Origin: Anaerolineae bacterium
GTDB lineage: Bacteria > Chloroflexota > Anaerolineae > B4-G1
Length of the DNA: 17,569 nt
NCBI GenBank assembly: GCA_030620125.1
Contig: JAUXFI010000014.1
Span: forward strand, 1-17,569
Reading direction: 5' to 3'
Shown here: in pieces, positions 1 through 7,274 of the stretch
Layout: each line of letters begins with the position of its first letter
Position numbering within the stretch: position 1 is the stretch's first letter
Notes under the pieces: model-generated
What the model was told of the DNA's origin: nothing
The model's database searches: none
The model's input: only the letters and a program-made list of their open reading frames with translations
Position numbers and translations under genes: made by a program

Positions 1-18
1 AAGGTTTGTGAGAACTTG

Positions 19-86
19 CAGGCCAAGAGTGTCTTTGCCTACCGAAAGTTGCCCCGGCGACGAGGCCATTCGCAACCTTCGCAAGG
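19..86 (+). other. Candidate structured leader element (copy A) upstream of ugd
   Basis: This stretch resembles 8380-8440 between mreB and mreC: by hand alignment about two thirds of some 57 columns match, with two small indels. Shared blocks are CAGGCC-AGAGT, TCTTTG, CCCG and ATTCGCA. A possible stem pairs GTTGC (48-52) with GCAAC (72-76). The equivalent bases in the other copy change at both sides of two pairs and keep pairing, with identical 29-base spans. A small hairpin, CAAGA-gtg-TCTTTG (24-37), and CCTT-cgc-AAGG (76-86) are also possible. It matches no riboswitch class I recognise. It could be a leader RNA, a dispersed repeat or chance. The rest of 1-133 shows no gene I can support. 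Confidence 0.35.
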
Positions 87-133
87 ATGGTTGAGTAGTA
101 GTTACCAAAATCTCAAGATCAAGGAGGAATAGC

Positions 134-1450
134 GTGAGAAATATCTGTGCCGTTGGGACAGGGTACGTGGGCCTGGTGACAGGCGCGTGCTTTGCCGATC
201 TGGGCAACCGGGTCGTCTGCCTGGACGTTGACGAAGAGAAAATCGCAAAGCTCAAGCAGGGTGTCATGCCCATCTACGAGCCGGGGTTGGAGGAGCTGGT
301 GGAGCGCAACGTGCAGGCTGGTCGTCTCTTCTTCTCCACCGATTATCACGAGGCCTTGGCGGACGCCGAGTTTGCTTTCATCGGTGTGGGTACGCCCTCT
401 GGTGTGGACGGCGAAGCCGATCTGCAGTACGTGCGCGCCGTGGCCGAATCCATCGCCGACGTGGTAGATCACCCCATTATTGTCGTCAACAAGTCCACTG
501 TGCCGGTAGGCACCGGCGACTGGGTGTCCGACATCATCATCAAGCAGCGTGGAGGCAACGACCCGGACTTTGCCGTCGTCTCCAACCCCGAGTTCCTGCG
601 TGAGGGGTCGGCCATCAACGATTTCATGAGCCCTGACCGGGTCGTGTTGGGCTCACTGGACAGGGAGGCAGCCAACCAGGTGGCTCAACTCTACTTGAGC
701 CTGCGTTGCCCCATCATGATCACGGATCTGCGCACCGCGGAGATGATCAAGTACGCCTCCAATGCTTTCCTGGCGACTCGCATCTCTTTCATCAATGAAA
801 TCGCCAGCATCTGCGAGGAACTGGGGGCTGACGTGCGGGAGGTCGCCACCGGGATGGGGTACGACAAGCGCATCGGTCACGGCTTCCTGGACGCCGGGCT
901 GGGGTGGGGTGGCAGTTGTTTCCCCAAAGACGTGAAGGCGCTGGCACACATGGCAGTGTTGCACGGCACGCATCCCCAGTTGCTGCAAGCGGTGATGGAC
1001 ATCAACCGCAATCAGCGGCGGCGGGTGGTCATGCGATTGCGCCGGGCGCTGGGCGGGCTGAACGACAAGGTCATCGGTGTCCTGGGCCTCTCCTTCAAGC
1101 CCAACACCGATGATATCCGGGAGGCTCCGGTGCTGGAGGTCATCCACCTTTTGCAGAACGAGGAGGCCACCATCCGCGCCTACGACCCGGCAGCGATGGA
1201 AGGAGCGGCCCGCGAGTTGCCCACCATCACCTTGTGCGAGAATCCCTACCAGGTGGCCGAGGGCGCCGACGCGCTGCTGCTGGCGACGGAATGGAACGAG
1301 TTCAAGAACCTGGACTTTGAGCGTATCCGCCAGGTGATGCGCACGCCGGTGATCATGGATGGCCGCAATCTCTGGGACCCCGGGCAGTTGCGTGCCCTCG
1401 GCTTTTCCTACTTTTGCGTCGGGCGAGGTATGTCTCCGAACTGTAGTTGA
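134..1450 (+). CDS. ugd: UDP-glucose 6-dehydrogenase
   Basis: Oxidises UDP-glucose to UDP-glucuronate with two NAD+ in the cytoplasm, feeding envelope and exopolysaccharide sugars. The 438-residue protein has the family's usual length and all its landmarks: an N-terminal Rossmann motif [10 protein letters not shown] (residues 8-17), GVGTPSG (84-90), STVPVGT (121-127), the substrate-binding SNPEFLREG (150-158), and the catalytic cysteine C262 in GGSCFPKD (259-266). [10 protein letters not shown] in the C-terminal UDP-binding domain is also typical. The start is GTG, chosen because a strong AAGGAGG site (121-127) sits six bases upstream and the N-terminus begins right at the first beta strand. 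The C-terminal tail (GRGMSPNCS) is short and unremarkable. Downstream come a sensor kinase and the enzyme for the next step, UDP-glucuronate decarboxylase, so the product is probably channelled to UDP-xylose or UDP-GlcA-containing glycans. Confidence 0.96.
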   Translation: MRNICAVGTGYVGLVTGACFADLGNRVVCLDVDEEKIAKLKQGVMPIYEPGLEELVERNVQAGRLFFSTDYHEALADAEFAFIGVGTPSGVDGEADLQYVRAVAESIADVVDHPIIVVNKSTVPVGTGDWVSDIIIKQRGGNDPDFAVVSNPEFLREGSAINDFMSPDRVVLGSLDREAANQVAQLYLSLRCPIMITDLRTAEMIKYASNAFLATRISFINEIASICEELGADVREVATGMGYDKRIGHGFLDAGLGWGGSCFPKDVKALAHMAVLHGTHPQLLQAVMDINRNQRRRVVMRLRRALGGLNDKVIGVLGLSFKPNTDDIREAPVLEVIHLLQNEEATIRAYDPAAMEGAARELPTITLCENPYQVAEGADALLLATEWNEFKNLDFERIRQVMRTPVIMDGRNLWDPGQLRALGFSYFCVGRGMSPNCS

Positions 1451-1462
1451 CGAGTTACTACT

Positions 1463-1494
1463 TTGACACCAGCTCAAAAATCGGTTTGTACAGT
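1463..1494 (+). promoter_or_regulatory. Possible promoter of the hybrid kinase gene
   Basis: A perfect -35 hexamer TTGACA lies at 1463-1468 in the 94-base gap after ugd. The matching -10 is poor: TGTACA at 18 bases spacing or TACAGT at 20. A GACGTC palindrome and a repeated TGACG follow at about 1494-1506. It may give the kinase its own transcription, but read-through from ugd is equally possible. Confidence 0.3.
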
Positions 1495-1544
1495 GACGAT
1501 TGACGTCGTTCTGTTATCACGGCACAAAGCGGGGAGTGAGTGCT

Positions 1545-4500
1545 ATGTCCGAATCCAATCCCATCCGTATCCTGTACATGGAGGACGATCCCAATGCAGC
1601 CCTCATCTTTCAGAGGAAACTGGGGCGGGCGGGCTACGTCGTGGACATTGCCCGCGATGGACAAGAGGGCCTGGCTATGTACGCTGCGGGTTCCTACGAC
1701 GTGGTGGTCGTGGATCAGGCGATGCCCGTCCGTGATGGGCTGGGAGTGATACGCAGCCTGGCCTCCCAGGGGCCACTGCCTCCCACGATCATGGTCACTG
1801 GGGCTGGCGATGAGCAGGTTGCCGTAGAGGTCATGAAACTGGGGGCGAGCGATTACATCGTCAAAGACGTAAGGGGGGCGTATCTCGAATTGCTGCCCTC
1901 CGTGATCGAGCGAGAGATCCAGCGACATCGCCTCGTCGAGGAGAAGCGGCAGGTGGAGGAGGCGCTGCGGGAGAGCGAAGAGAAGATGAGGGCGCAGTAC
2001 AAAGGTATCCCTATCCCCACTTACACCTGGCAGAGGGTGGGGGAGGGCTTTGTACTGGTGGACTATAACGATGCTGCCGCAGCGATCACTCGGGGCAAGA
2101 TTGCCGATTTCGTGGGGATGAAAGCTAGAGAGATGTATCGGGAAACGCCGCAGATACTGAGAGAGCTTGCACGATGTTTCACTGAAAAGATCCCCACGGA
2201 GCGAGAGATGCCTTATTTGTTCAAGTCCACTGGTGAAACCAGGCATCTCGCGGTCAAATACACCTTTGTGCCGCCTGACCTGGTTATGGTTCACACCGAA
2301 GACATCACCGAGCGCAAGCGGGTGAAAGAGGCGTTACAGCGCCACAACCTGGAATTGTCCGCCCGCAACGCGGTGGCCCAGGCCCTGGCTGGCTCGTTGG
2401 AGTTGCGGGCTCTCTTGGGGGAGGCGCTTTTGCGTACGGTGGATACGCTAGGATTCTCGGGTGGTTTGATCGCTCTGGCCGATGAGCGTACAGGAGACCT
2501 GGTGATTTTCAGTCACGTGGGCCTGCCGCGCTCCCTCGTCGAGTACCTGGAGGCCCACGGACTAGACGGCACGTTGTGCGACTTTGTGTGGCGAGAAGGG
2601 AAACCCATGGGCGTGGGAGATTTGCGAGAAGGCGCGCCGGTAGGCGTAGGCAAGTCGTTGGAGGTGGGGCTGCGGGCCTACGTGGGCGCACCGATCACCC
2701 ACAAGAACCAGGTACTGGGCACCTTTTGTCTCTTTGATACTGCGCCTCGCTCTGTTTCCGAGAACGACTATGCGCTCGTGACTGCCATCGGTCAACAGAT
2801 CGGCGTGGCGGTGGAGAACGCCCGCCTCTTCGAGGAGACCCAGCGCCGAGTGCGTGAACTAGAATTGTTGCACGACGTAGGACTGGCTGCTGCCTCCGAG
2901 GTGCGCCTGGAGGAGACTCTCCAGGCTGCTGCCGAGGCCCTGGCTGTCGAATTGAAGGGGCCTCACGTAGGACTCATGCTGCTGGACCAGGAAAACGGCG
3001 CCTTGCGGGTGAAGGCCAACACTGGCTATCTCGCCGACCAGATTCGTGATGTGCACGTTCCGGTTGGTGAAGGGATCACCGGCTGGGTGGCGCAGCACGG
3101 CGAATCTTGCTTCGTACCCGACGTGCGGCTGGACCCCCGCTATATTGAGATAGACTCCGGTACTCGCTCCGAGTTGTGCGTCCCCCTGGTGGCTGGCTCC
3201 CGGGTCATCGGCGTCCTCAACGTCGAGAGCACTCAGCCCGATGCCTTTACCCCCGACGACCAGCGGCTGCTGAACACGCTGGCCGGCAATCTCACGGTAC
3301 TCATCGAACGGGCACGCTTGTTCGAAGAGATTGAGGCGGCCAAGACCGAGTTGCAGCAGCGGGCGGAGGCGCTGGAGGAGGCGAATGTCCAGTTGCGGGA
3401 ACTCGACCGGCTCAAGAGCGAGTTCCTGGCCAATATGAGCCACGAGCTTCGCACCCCGCTCAACTCTATCATTGGCTTCTCCGAAGTGCTGCTGGATGGA
3501 TTGATGGGCGAGGCGAATCCGGAGCAAACGGAATGTCTGGGGGACATCCACTCCAGCGGGAAACATCTCTTGAACCTGATCAACGACATCCTCGACCTCT
3601 CCAAGATTGAGGCCGGGCGGATGGAGTTGGAGCCGACGACCTTTGACGTGGCAGAGTTGCTGGCAGAGGTGCAGGCGACGATCGCGCCGCTGGTCGAGAA
3701 GAAATCGCAGGTGCTGGCGATGGAGCAGGCAGATGACACGCCACCGCTCACCGCCGACCGCTTCCGGATCAAGCAGGTATTGCTCAACCTGCTCAGCAAC
3801 GCCCAAAAGTTCACCCCTGCTGAAGGGCACATCACCCTTTCCTGCCGCCAGGCCGATCCTGCTACGATGTTGTTCTCGGTGGTGGATACGGGCGTCGGGA
3901 TCAAGCCGGAGGATCAGGACATTATCTTTGAAGAGTTCCGCCAGGTGGATGGTTCAGCATCGCGGAAGATGTCGGGCACCGGGTTGGGGTTGGCGATCAG
4001 TAAACGCATAGTCGAGACGCACGGGGGCAGCATCTGGGTGGAGAGCGAATACGGACGCGGCGCGACTTTTTCTTTCTTGCTCCCGCTCGCCGGCCCGCCG
4101 GCTCCGGCGCTAGAAGAGGGCGAAACCGGGGCGACTGCCGACGGCAAGGTGGTACTGGTGGTCGAGGACGATCGCCAGTTCAGCAATCTGTTGGCCCTCT
4201 ACCTGCGCCGGGAGGGCTACGTGCCGGTACAGCACTACAGCGGTATGGGCGTGCTGGATCGGGTTCGTGAGCTGAGACCTGCCTTGATCACTCTCGACAT
4301 CATTCTCCCTGGTCAAGACGGGTGGAGCGTACTGAGTGCTCTCAAGTCGGATCCTCAGACCCAAGACATCCCGGTGCTGATTGTCTCGGTGCTGGGGGAT
4401 AGCGAGTTGGCGCTCAGTCTGGGGGCGGTGGATTACCTGGTCAAACCGGTGCGCCGGGATGATCTGCAGGTTTTGCTCAACCGGTTGGCGATGGCTGAGA

Positions 4501-4898
4501 CCTCGACCCGGGAGTTCAAGGTGTTGGTCGTGGACGATGAGCGTGAAATCGTCTTATTACTGCGGGCGCTGTTGCGTGACGAGCCCTGCACGCTGATCCC
4601 GGCATACAACGGTCAGCAGGGGCTGGCGCTGGCGCGCAGCGAGCACCCCGACGCGATCTTGCTGGATTTGTTGATGCCGGGGATGAGTGGCTTTACTGTG
4701 CTGGAGAAACTACAGGCCGATGCCGAAACAGCGGACATCCCGGTCATCGTGCTCACCGCCATAGACGTGACCGGCGGGCAACGCGAGTTTCTCGACAGTC
4801 ACGTCCAGGGGATGATGCGCAAGACCGCGCTCACTCCGCAATCGTTGTTGGCGGCTCTGCGCCGCATGGAGGCGCTGGCTTCCACATCGAGTGAGTGA
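1545..4898 (+). CDS. Hybrid sensor histidine kinase, REC-PAS-GAF-GAF-HisKA-HATPase-REC-REC
   Basis: A 1117-residue cytoplasmic phosphorelay protein with no membrane segment. In order: receiver 1 (about 7-122, phosphoacceptor D57 in VVVDQAMP, switch lysine K107); linker helix; PAS-like domain (about 145-258, ending in the usual EDITERKR); GAF 1 (about 275-428); GAF 2 (about 440-592); coiled coil (593-622); HisKA with H633 in NMSHELRTPLN; HATPase with N752 (LLSNAQKF), DTGVGI (781-786) and GTGLGLAI (811-818); receiver 2 (868-980, D918); receiver 3 (991-1107, D1041). All phosphorelay residues are present, so it should be active. The start is ATG 1545 because GGGGAG (1531-1536) is well placed; a TTG 45 bases upstream lacks a site. 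It lies between ugd and the UDP-glucuronate decarboxylase. A link to sugar-nucleotide or exopolysaccharide control is inferred from position only. No DNA-binding output domain or separate response regulator is visible. Confidence 0.93.
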   Translation: MSESNPIRILYMEDDPNAALIFQRKLGRAGYVVDIARDGQEGLAMYAAGSYDVVVVDQAMPVRDGLGVIRSLASQGPLPPTIMVTGAGDEQVAVEVMKLGASDYIVKDVRGAYLELLPSVIEREIQRHRLVEEKRQVEEALRESEEKMRAQYKGIPIPTYTWQRVGEGFVLVDYNDAAAAITRGKIADFVGMKAREMYRETPQILRELARCFTEKIPTEREMPYLFKSTGETRHLAVKYTFVPPDLVMVHTEDITERKRVKEALQRHNLELSARNAVAQALAGSLELRALLGEALLRTVDTLGFSGGLIALADERTGDLVIFSHVGLPRSLVEYLEAHGLDGTLCDFVWREGKPMGVGDLREGAPVGVGKSLEVGLRAYVGAPITHKNQVLGTFCLFDTAPRSVSENDYALVTAIGQQIGVAVENARLFEETQRRVRELELLHDVGLAAASEVRLEETLQAAAEALAVELKGPHVGLMLLDQENGALRVKANTGYLADQIRDVHVPVGEGITGWVAQHGESCFVPDVRLDPRYIEIDSGTRSELCVPLVAGSRVIGVLNVESTQPDAFTPDDQRLLNTLAGNLTVLIERARLFEEIEAAKTELQQRAEALEEANVQLRELDRLKSEFLANMSHELRTPLNSIIGFSEVLLDGLMGEANPEQTECLGDIHSSGKHLLNLINDILDLSKIEAGRMELEPTTFDVAELLAEVQATIAPLVEKKSQVLAMEQADDTPPLTADRFRIKQVLLNLLSNAQKFTPAEGHITLSCRQADPATMLFSVVDTGVGIKPEDQDIIFEEFRQVDGSASRKMSGTGLGLAISKRIVETHGGSIWVESEYGRGATFSFLLPLAGPPAPALEEGETGATADGKVVLVVEDDRQFSNLLALYLRREGYVPVQHYSGMGVLDRVRELRPALITLDIILPGQDGWSVLSALKSDPQTQDIPVLIVSVLGDSELALSLGAVDYLVKPVRRDDLQVLLNRLAMAETSTREFKVLVVDDEREIVLLLRALLRDEPCTLIPAYNGQQGLALARSEHPDAILLDLLMPGMSGFTVLEKLQADAETADIPVIVLTAIDVTGGQREFLDSHVQGMMRKTALTPQSLLAALRRMEALASTSSE

Positions 4899-4931
4899 GG
4901 GTGTGCTCGCTCTGCTCAAGGAGATGATGTA

Positions 4932-5873
4932 ATGAGGGTATTGATCACTGGTGGCGCGGGATTCATCGGCAGCCACCTGGCCGACCGCTTCCTTGCCGAG
5001 GGGCATCAAGTCATCGTGATGGACAATCTGTTGACCGGCGACACGGCCAACATCGCCCACCTGGCCGGTCGGGATGATTTTTGTTTCGTCAAGCACGACG
5101 TTACCAACTACATTTACGTCGAGGGACCGGTGGACGCGGTGCTGCACTTTGCCTCGCCGGCCAGCCCGGTTGACTATCTGCGGCTGCCCATCCAGACGCT
5201 CAAGGTGGGGTCGCTGGGCACGCACAAGGCGCTGGGGTTGGCAATGGAGAAGGGTGCCCGTTTTCTGCTCGCCTCCACGTCTGAGGTGTATGGCGATCCG
5301 CTGGTTCACCCCCAGCCGGAGGACTATTGGGGTAACGTCAACCCCGTGGGGCTGCGCGGTGTCTACGACGAGGCCAAACGATTTGCCGAGGCCCTGACGA
5401 TGGCCTACCATCGTTACCACGGGGTGGACACCCGCATCGTCCGCATTTTTAATACCTTTGGGCCACGCATGCGGCTGGATGACGGTCGCGCTGTCCCCAA
5501 CTTTATCACCCAGGCACTGCGGGGTGATCCTATGACTGTTTATGGCGACGGTTCACAGACCCGCAGCCTGATCTACATCAGCGACGAGGTGGAGGGCATC
5601 TACCGCCTGCTGATGTCGGATGTGAGCGAGCCTGTCAACGTCGGCAACCCCCGGGAGATGACCATTCGGGAGCTGGCCGAACTGATTCGCGATCTGACGG
5701 GCAGCGACTCCCGCATCACCTACCACCCGCTACCGGAGGACGATCCGAAGGTGCGGCAGCCCAATATCGCCCGCGCCCGGCAACTGCTGGGTTGGGAGCC
5801 CACGATGCTCATCGAGGAGGGGTTGAAGCGGACAATTGAGGACTTTTGCCAGAGGCTGGGGCTGGGGGAGTGA
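4932..5873 (+). CDS. uxs: UDP-glucuronate decarboxylase (UDP-xylose synthase), extended SDR
   Basis: Converts UDP-glucuronate to UDP-xylose through a 4-keto intermediate, using bound NAD+. The 313-residue protein has the NAD motif GGAGFIGSH (7-15), the [11 protein letters not shown] block (72-82) typical of this family, TSEVYGDP (116-123) whose S117-E118 correspond to the Ser-Glu pair used in decarboxylation by UXS and ArnA, and catalytic Y145 and K149 in YDEAKR. NTFGPRM and the late [12 protein letters not shown] segment are also family-specific. These separate it from plain UDP-glucose or UDP-GlcA 4-epimerases, which lack the YWGNVNPVG stretch after [14 protein letters not shown] (4920-4925 region) precedes ATG 4932. 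It sits 33 bases after the kinase gene, in the same direction, and uses the product of ugd. Confidence 0.93.
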   Translation: MRVLITGGAGFIGSHLADRFLAEGHQVIVMDNLLTGDTANIAHLAGRDDFCFVKHDVTNYIYVEGPVDAVLHFASPASPVDYLRLPIQTLKVGSLGTHKALGLAMEKGARFLLASTSEVYGDPLVHPQPEDYWGNVNPVGLRGVYDEAKRFAEALTMAYHRYHGVDTRIVRIFNTFGPRMRLDDGRAVPNFITQALRGDPMTVYGDGSQTRSLIYISDEVEGIYRLLMSDVSEPVNVGNPREMTIRELAELIRDLTGSDSRITYHPLPEDDPKVRQPNIARARQLLGWEPTMLIEEGLKRTIEDFCQRLGLGE

Positions 5874-5910
5874 AACGTGATGTGTGATCGCGTCTCATGT
5901 GTTGCGTGAG

Positions 5911-6312
5911 ATGATGATGATGAGGTTTTTCCGGTGCTGGCTCCCGCCGCTGGTGTGGATGGGGTTGATTTTCCTGCTCTCTTCACGACCGTCGTTGCCG
6001 TCCCTGCCGGGTGGGTGGGACGTTTTGCTCAAAAAGACCGGCCACGTGGTGGTCTACGGTGTGTTGACCTGGCTCTACTGGCGGGCGTTACGTCAGCATT
6101 TTCGGGCCTCGACCGTTCTTCGCGTGGTGTGTATTGGGCTGGCCGTGGCCTACGGGTTGAGCGACGAGTACCACCAGACCTTTGTGCTGGGGCGAAACGG
6201 CACGCTGTTGGACGTGGTGGTGGATGGGGTGGGAGCGTGCGGAGCTATGCTGCTGGATCGGCGGCTGGAACGTCGGCGTGCGCTGGCTCGGCAGGTGTCT
6301 GCCATTCAATAA
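5911..6312 (+). CDS. VanZ-like family small membrane protein
   Basis: About 130 residues with hydrophobic segments expected to cross the membrane. The VanZ-like signature is present: a positively charged start followed by LPPLVWMGLIFLLSS, then KKTGHVVVYGVL, and SDEYHQTFVLGRNGTLLDVVVDGVGA, which matches the conserved DE..Q..v.gR...D pattern. Members are named after the teicoplanin-resistance accessory protein, but most have no known role; a function in envelope stress or cell-wall metabolism is only a guess. The start is uncertain. Four ATG codons stand in tandem at 5911-5922 and the one at 5920 begins the most family-like N-terminus; a GTG at 5884 is also in frame. No strong ribosome site is seen. 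The 3' end overlaps the convergent scpA by 68 bases. Confidence 0.72.
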   Translation: MMMMRFFRCWLPPLVWMGLIFLLSSRPSLPSLPGGWDVLLKKTGHVVVYGVLTWLYWRALRQHFRASTVLRVVCIGLAVAYGLSDEYHQTFVLGRNGTLLDVVVDGVGACGAMLLDRRLERRRALARQVSAIQ

Positions 6313-7003
6313 TGATCTCGCTGAACAGTTGCTCCTGCCGCACTCGCACGCGGTCCTGTTTGATCAATTCCAGCAGCGCCAGCAGGGTCACGATGATCTC
6401 GACGCGGGTGGTGGCAGATGAAAGCACCTGGCGGAAGCTGACCTGACGGTGCTGGGCCAGTTGTTTCTCGATGTGGGTGATTTGCTCCGCGGTGGTCACT
6501 GCAATGGGCGCGACGACCTCGCTGACTGGTGGGGCGGGTGTTGAGTCCAGCGCTTCCTGCACGGCGACCAGCAGGTCGTCGAGTGTCACGTCGCCCAGGT
6601 CGAGTTGTGGCTCGAGGCGAGGGAGGGGGGCGATACGCACATAGCCGTGCAATCCCTGTTTTTCCCGTTCGTGCAGCAGGGTTGCGATTTCCTTAAAGCG
6701 TTTGTAGATCTGCAGTTGGCGCACCAAATCGTCACCCACATCTTTGGTTTCGGGGGGGAGCGTTGGGGGACGCGGGAGTAACGCCAGGGATTTGATGAGC
6801 AGCAATTTCGCTGCCACGACGAGAAAGTCCGCCATCTCTTTTACCTGGCATCGTTCCAGTTCCGACAGGTAGGCCAGGTACTGGTCGGTTATCTGGGCCA
6901 GCGCGACTGTGGTGATGTCGAGTTCCTCCCGCTCGATGAGATGGAGGAGCAGGCCCAGCGGGCCCTCGAAGACGGGCAATTGAATCTTGTAGGGTGGGGA
7001 CAT
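6245..7003 (-). CDS. scpA: Segregation and condensation protein A (SMC kleisin)
   Basis: Kleisin subunit that bridges the SMC head and neck and, with ScpB, forms the bacterial condensin that compacts and separates chromosomes. The 252-residue protein starts with the hallmark YKIQLPVFEGPLGLLLHLI, then REELDI (25-30), ITDQYLAYL and FLVVAAKLLLIKS, which together form the SMC-neck-binding N-terminal domain. The C-terminal winged helix is visible in RVEIIVTLLALLELIKQ, followed by VRVRQEQLFSEIII. FEGPLG replaces the more usual FEGPLD. A proline/alanine-rich tail ends the protein. ATG 7003 begins directly at the conserved domain, though the ribosome site is weak. The usual partner scpB is not next to it: upstream lies mreB on the other strand, and downstream the convergent VanZ-like gene overlaps its end. 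Confidence 0.93.
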   Translation of the reverse strand: MSPPYKIQLPVFEGPLGLLLHLIEREELDITTVALAQITDQYLAYLSELERCQVKEMADFLVVAAKLLLIKSLALLPRPPTLPPETKDVGDDLVRQLQIYKRFKEIATLLHEREKQGLHGYVRIAPLPRLEPQLDLGDVTLDDLLVAVQEALDSTPAPPVSEVVAPIAVTTAEQITHIEKQLAQHRQVSFRQVLSSATTRVEIIVTLLALLELIKQDRVRVRQEQLFSEIIIEWQTPAEPAHADVPAADPAA

Positions 7004-7041
7004 CTGGGTTTCTGGAATCTATGTGTAAGATGTAGGATGCG

Positions 7042-7071
7042 TCTCCAGACGCCGAAATCGGGTTCTGGAGA
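7042..7071. repeat. Inverted repeat in the scpA-mreB divergent spacer
   Basis: TCTCCAGA (7042-7049) and TCTGGAGA (7064-7071) are perfect 8-base complements with a 14-base gap, so the half-site centres lie 22 bases apart, about two helical turns. It lies 39-68 bases upstream of the scpA start. It overlaps a second small palindrome, GCGTC-tcca-GACGC (7039-7052). An operator for scpA is possible; no regulator is evident. Confidence 0.45.
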
Positions 7072-7096
7072 ATTTCTCTACAGCAAGTCACTACCG

Positions 7097-7138
7097 ACGT
7101 GAAACGTGGTTTTCTTCTTCGATCACCACGCATCACGT
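7097..7138. repeat. Long imperfect inverted repeat in the scpA-mreB spacer
   Basis: ACGTGA (7097-7102) and CGTGG (7105-7109) pair with CCACG (7126-7130) and TCACGT (7133-7138), giving an 11-pair stem with one 2x2 internal loop and a 16-base loop. T-rich sequence follows on the plus strand, but no plus-strand gene ends nearby, so a terminator role is hard to assign. It lies about 60 bases before the mreB -10 box and could be an operator. Confidence 0.45.
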
Positions 7139-7175
7139 TTTAGGATTATAGCACAAACGGCCTATTTTCCAAGAT

Positions 7176-7248
7176 TTCCCCCCGTCTATGATTTATGGTA
7201 TAATCTCAAGCGGATAGCCCCGGTGTGGAAGGATCAAGCGGCCCGGGG
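7176..7248 (+). promoter_or_regulatory. Promoter and leader of mreB
   Basis: A consensus -10 TATAAT lies at 7199-7204 with an extended TGG (7196-7198) just before it. The -35 region (around 7176-7181, TTCCCC) is weak, as expected for an extended -10 promoter. Transcription should start near 7211, leaving a leader of about 64 bases. The octamer TCAAGCGG occurs at 7206-7213 and again at 7234-7241. The leader can form a hairpin of CCCCGG (7218-7223) with CCGGGG (7243-7248). The mreB ribosome site TAGGAG (7263-7268) is left free. Confidence 0.7.
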
Positions 7249-7274
7249 TGGTAGTTTGTGTATAGGAGACTCTT

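Noticed and set aside
19..86. A known riboswitch (cyclic-di-GMP, cobalamin, TPP, fluoride) upstream of ugd
   Set aside because: The conserved core motifs of these classes are not found on either strand, so only a generic structured element is proposed.
91..119. Promoter with TTGAGT (91-96) before ugd
   Set aside because: The matching -10 position (CAAGAT, 114-119) is poor and would put the start of transcription in or beyond the ribosome site.
653..1477. 274-residue antisense frame within ugd
   Set aside because: Covers conserved ugd sequence and shows histidine/glutamine-rich composition typical of a shadow frame.
2859..3830. 323-residue open frame antisense to the kinase gene
   Set aside because: It mirrors the GAF/HisKA coding region of a clearly recognised gene, has no domain I recognise, and arises from the GC-rich codon pattern.
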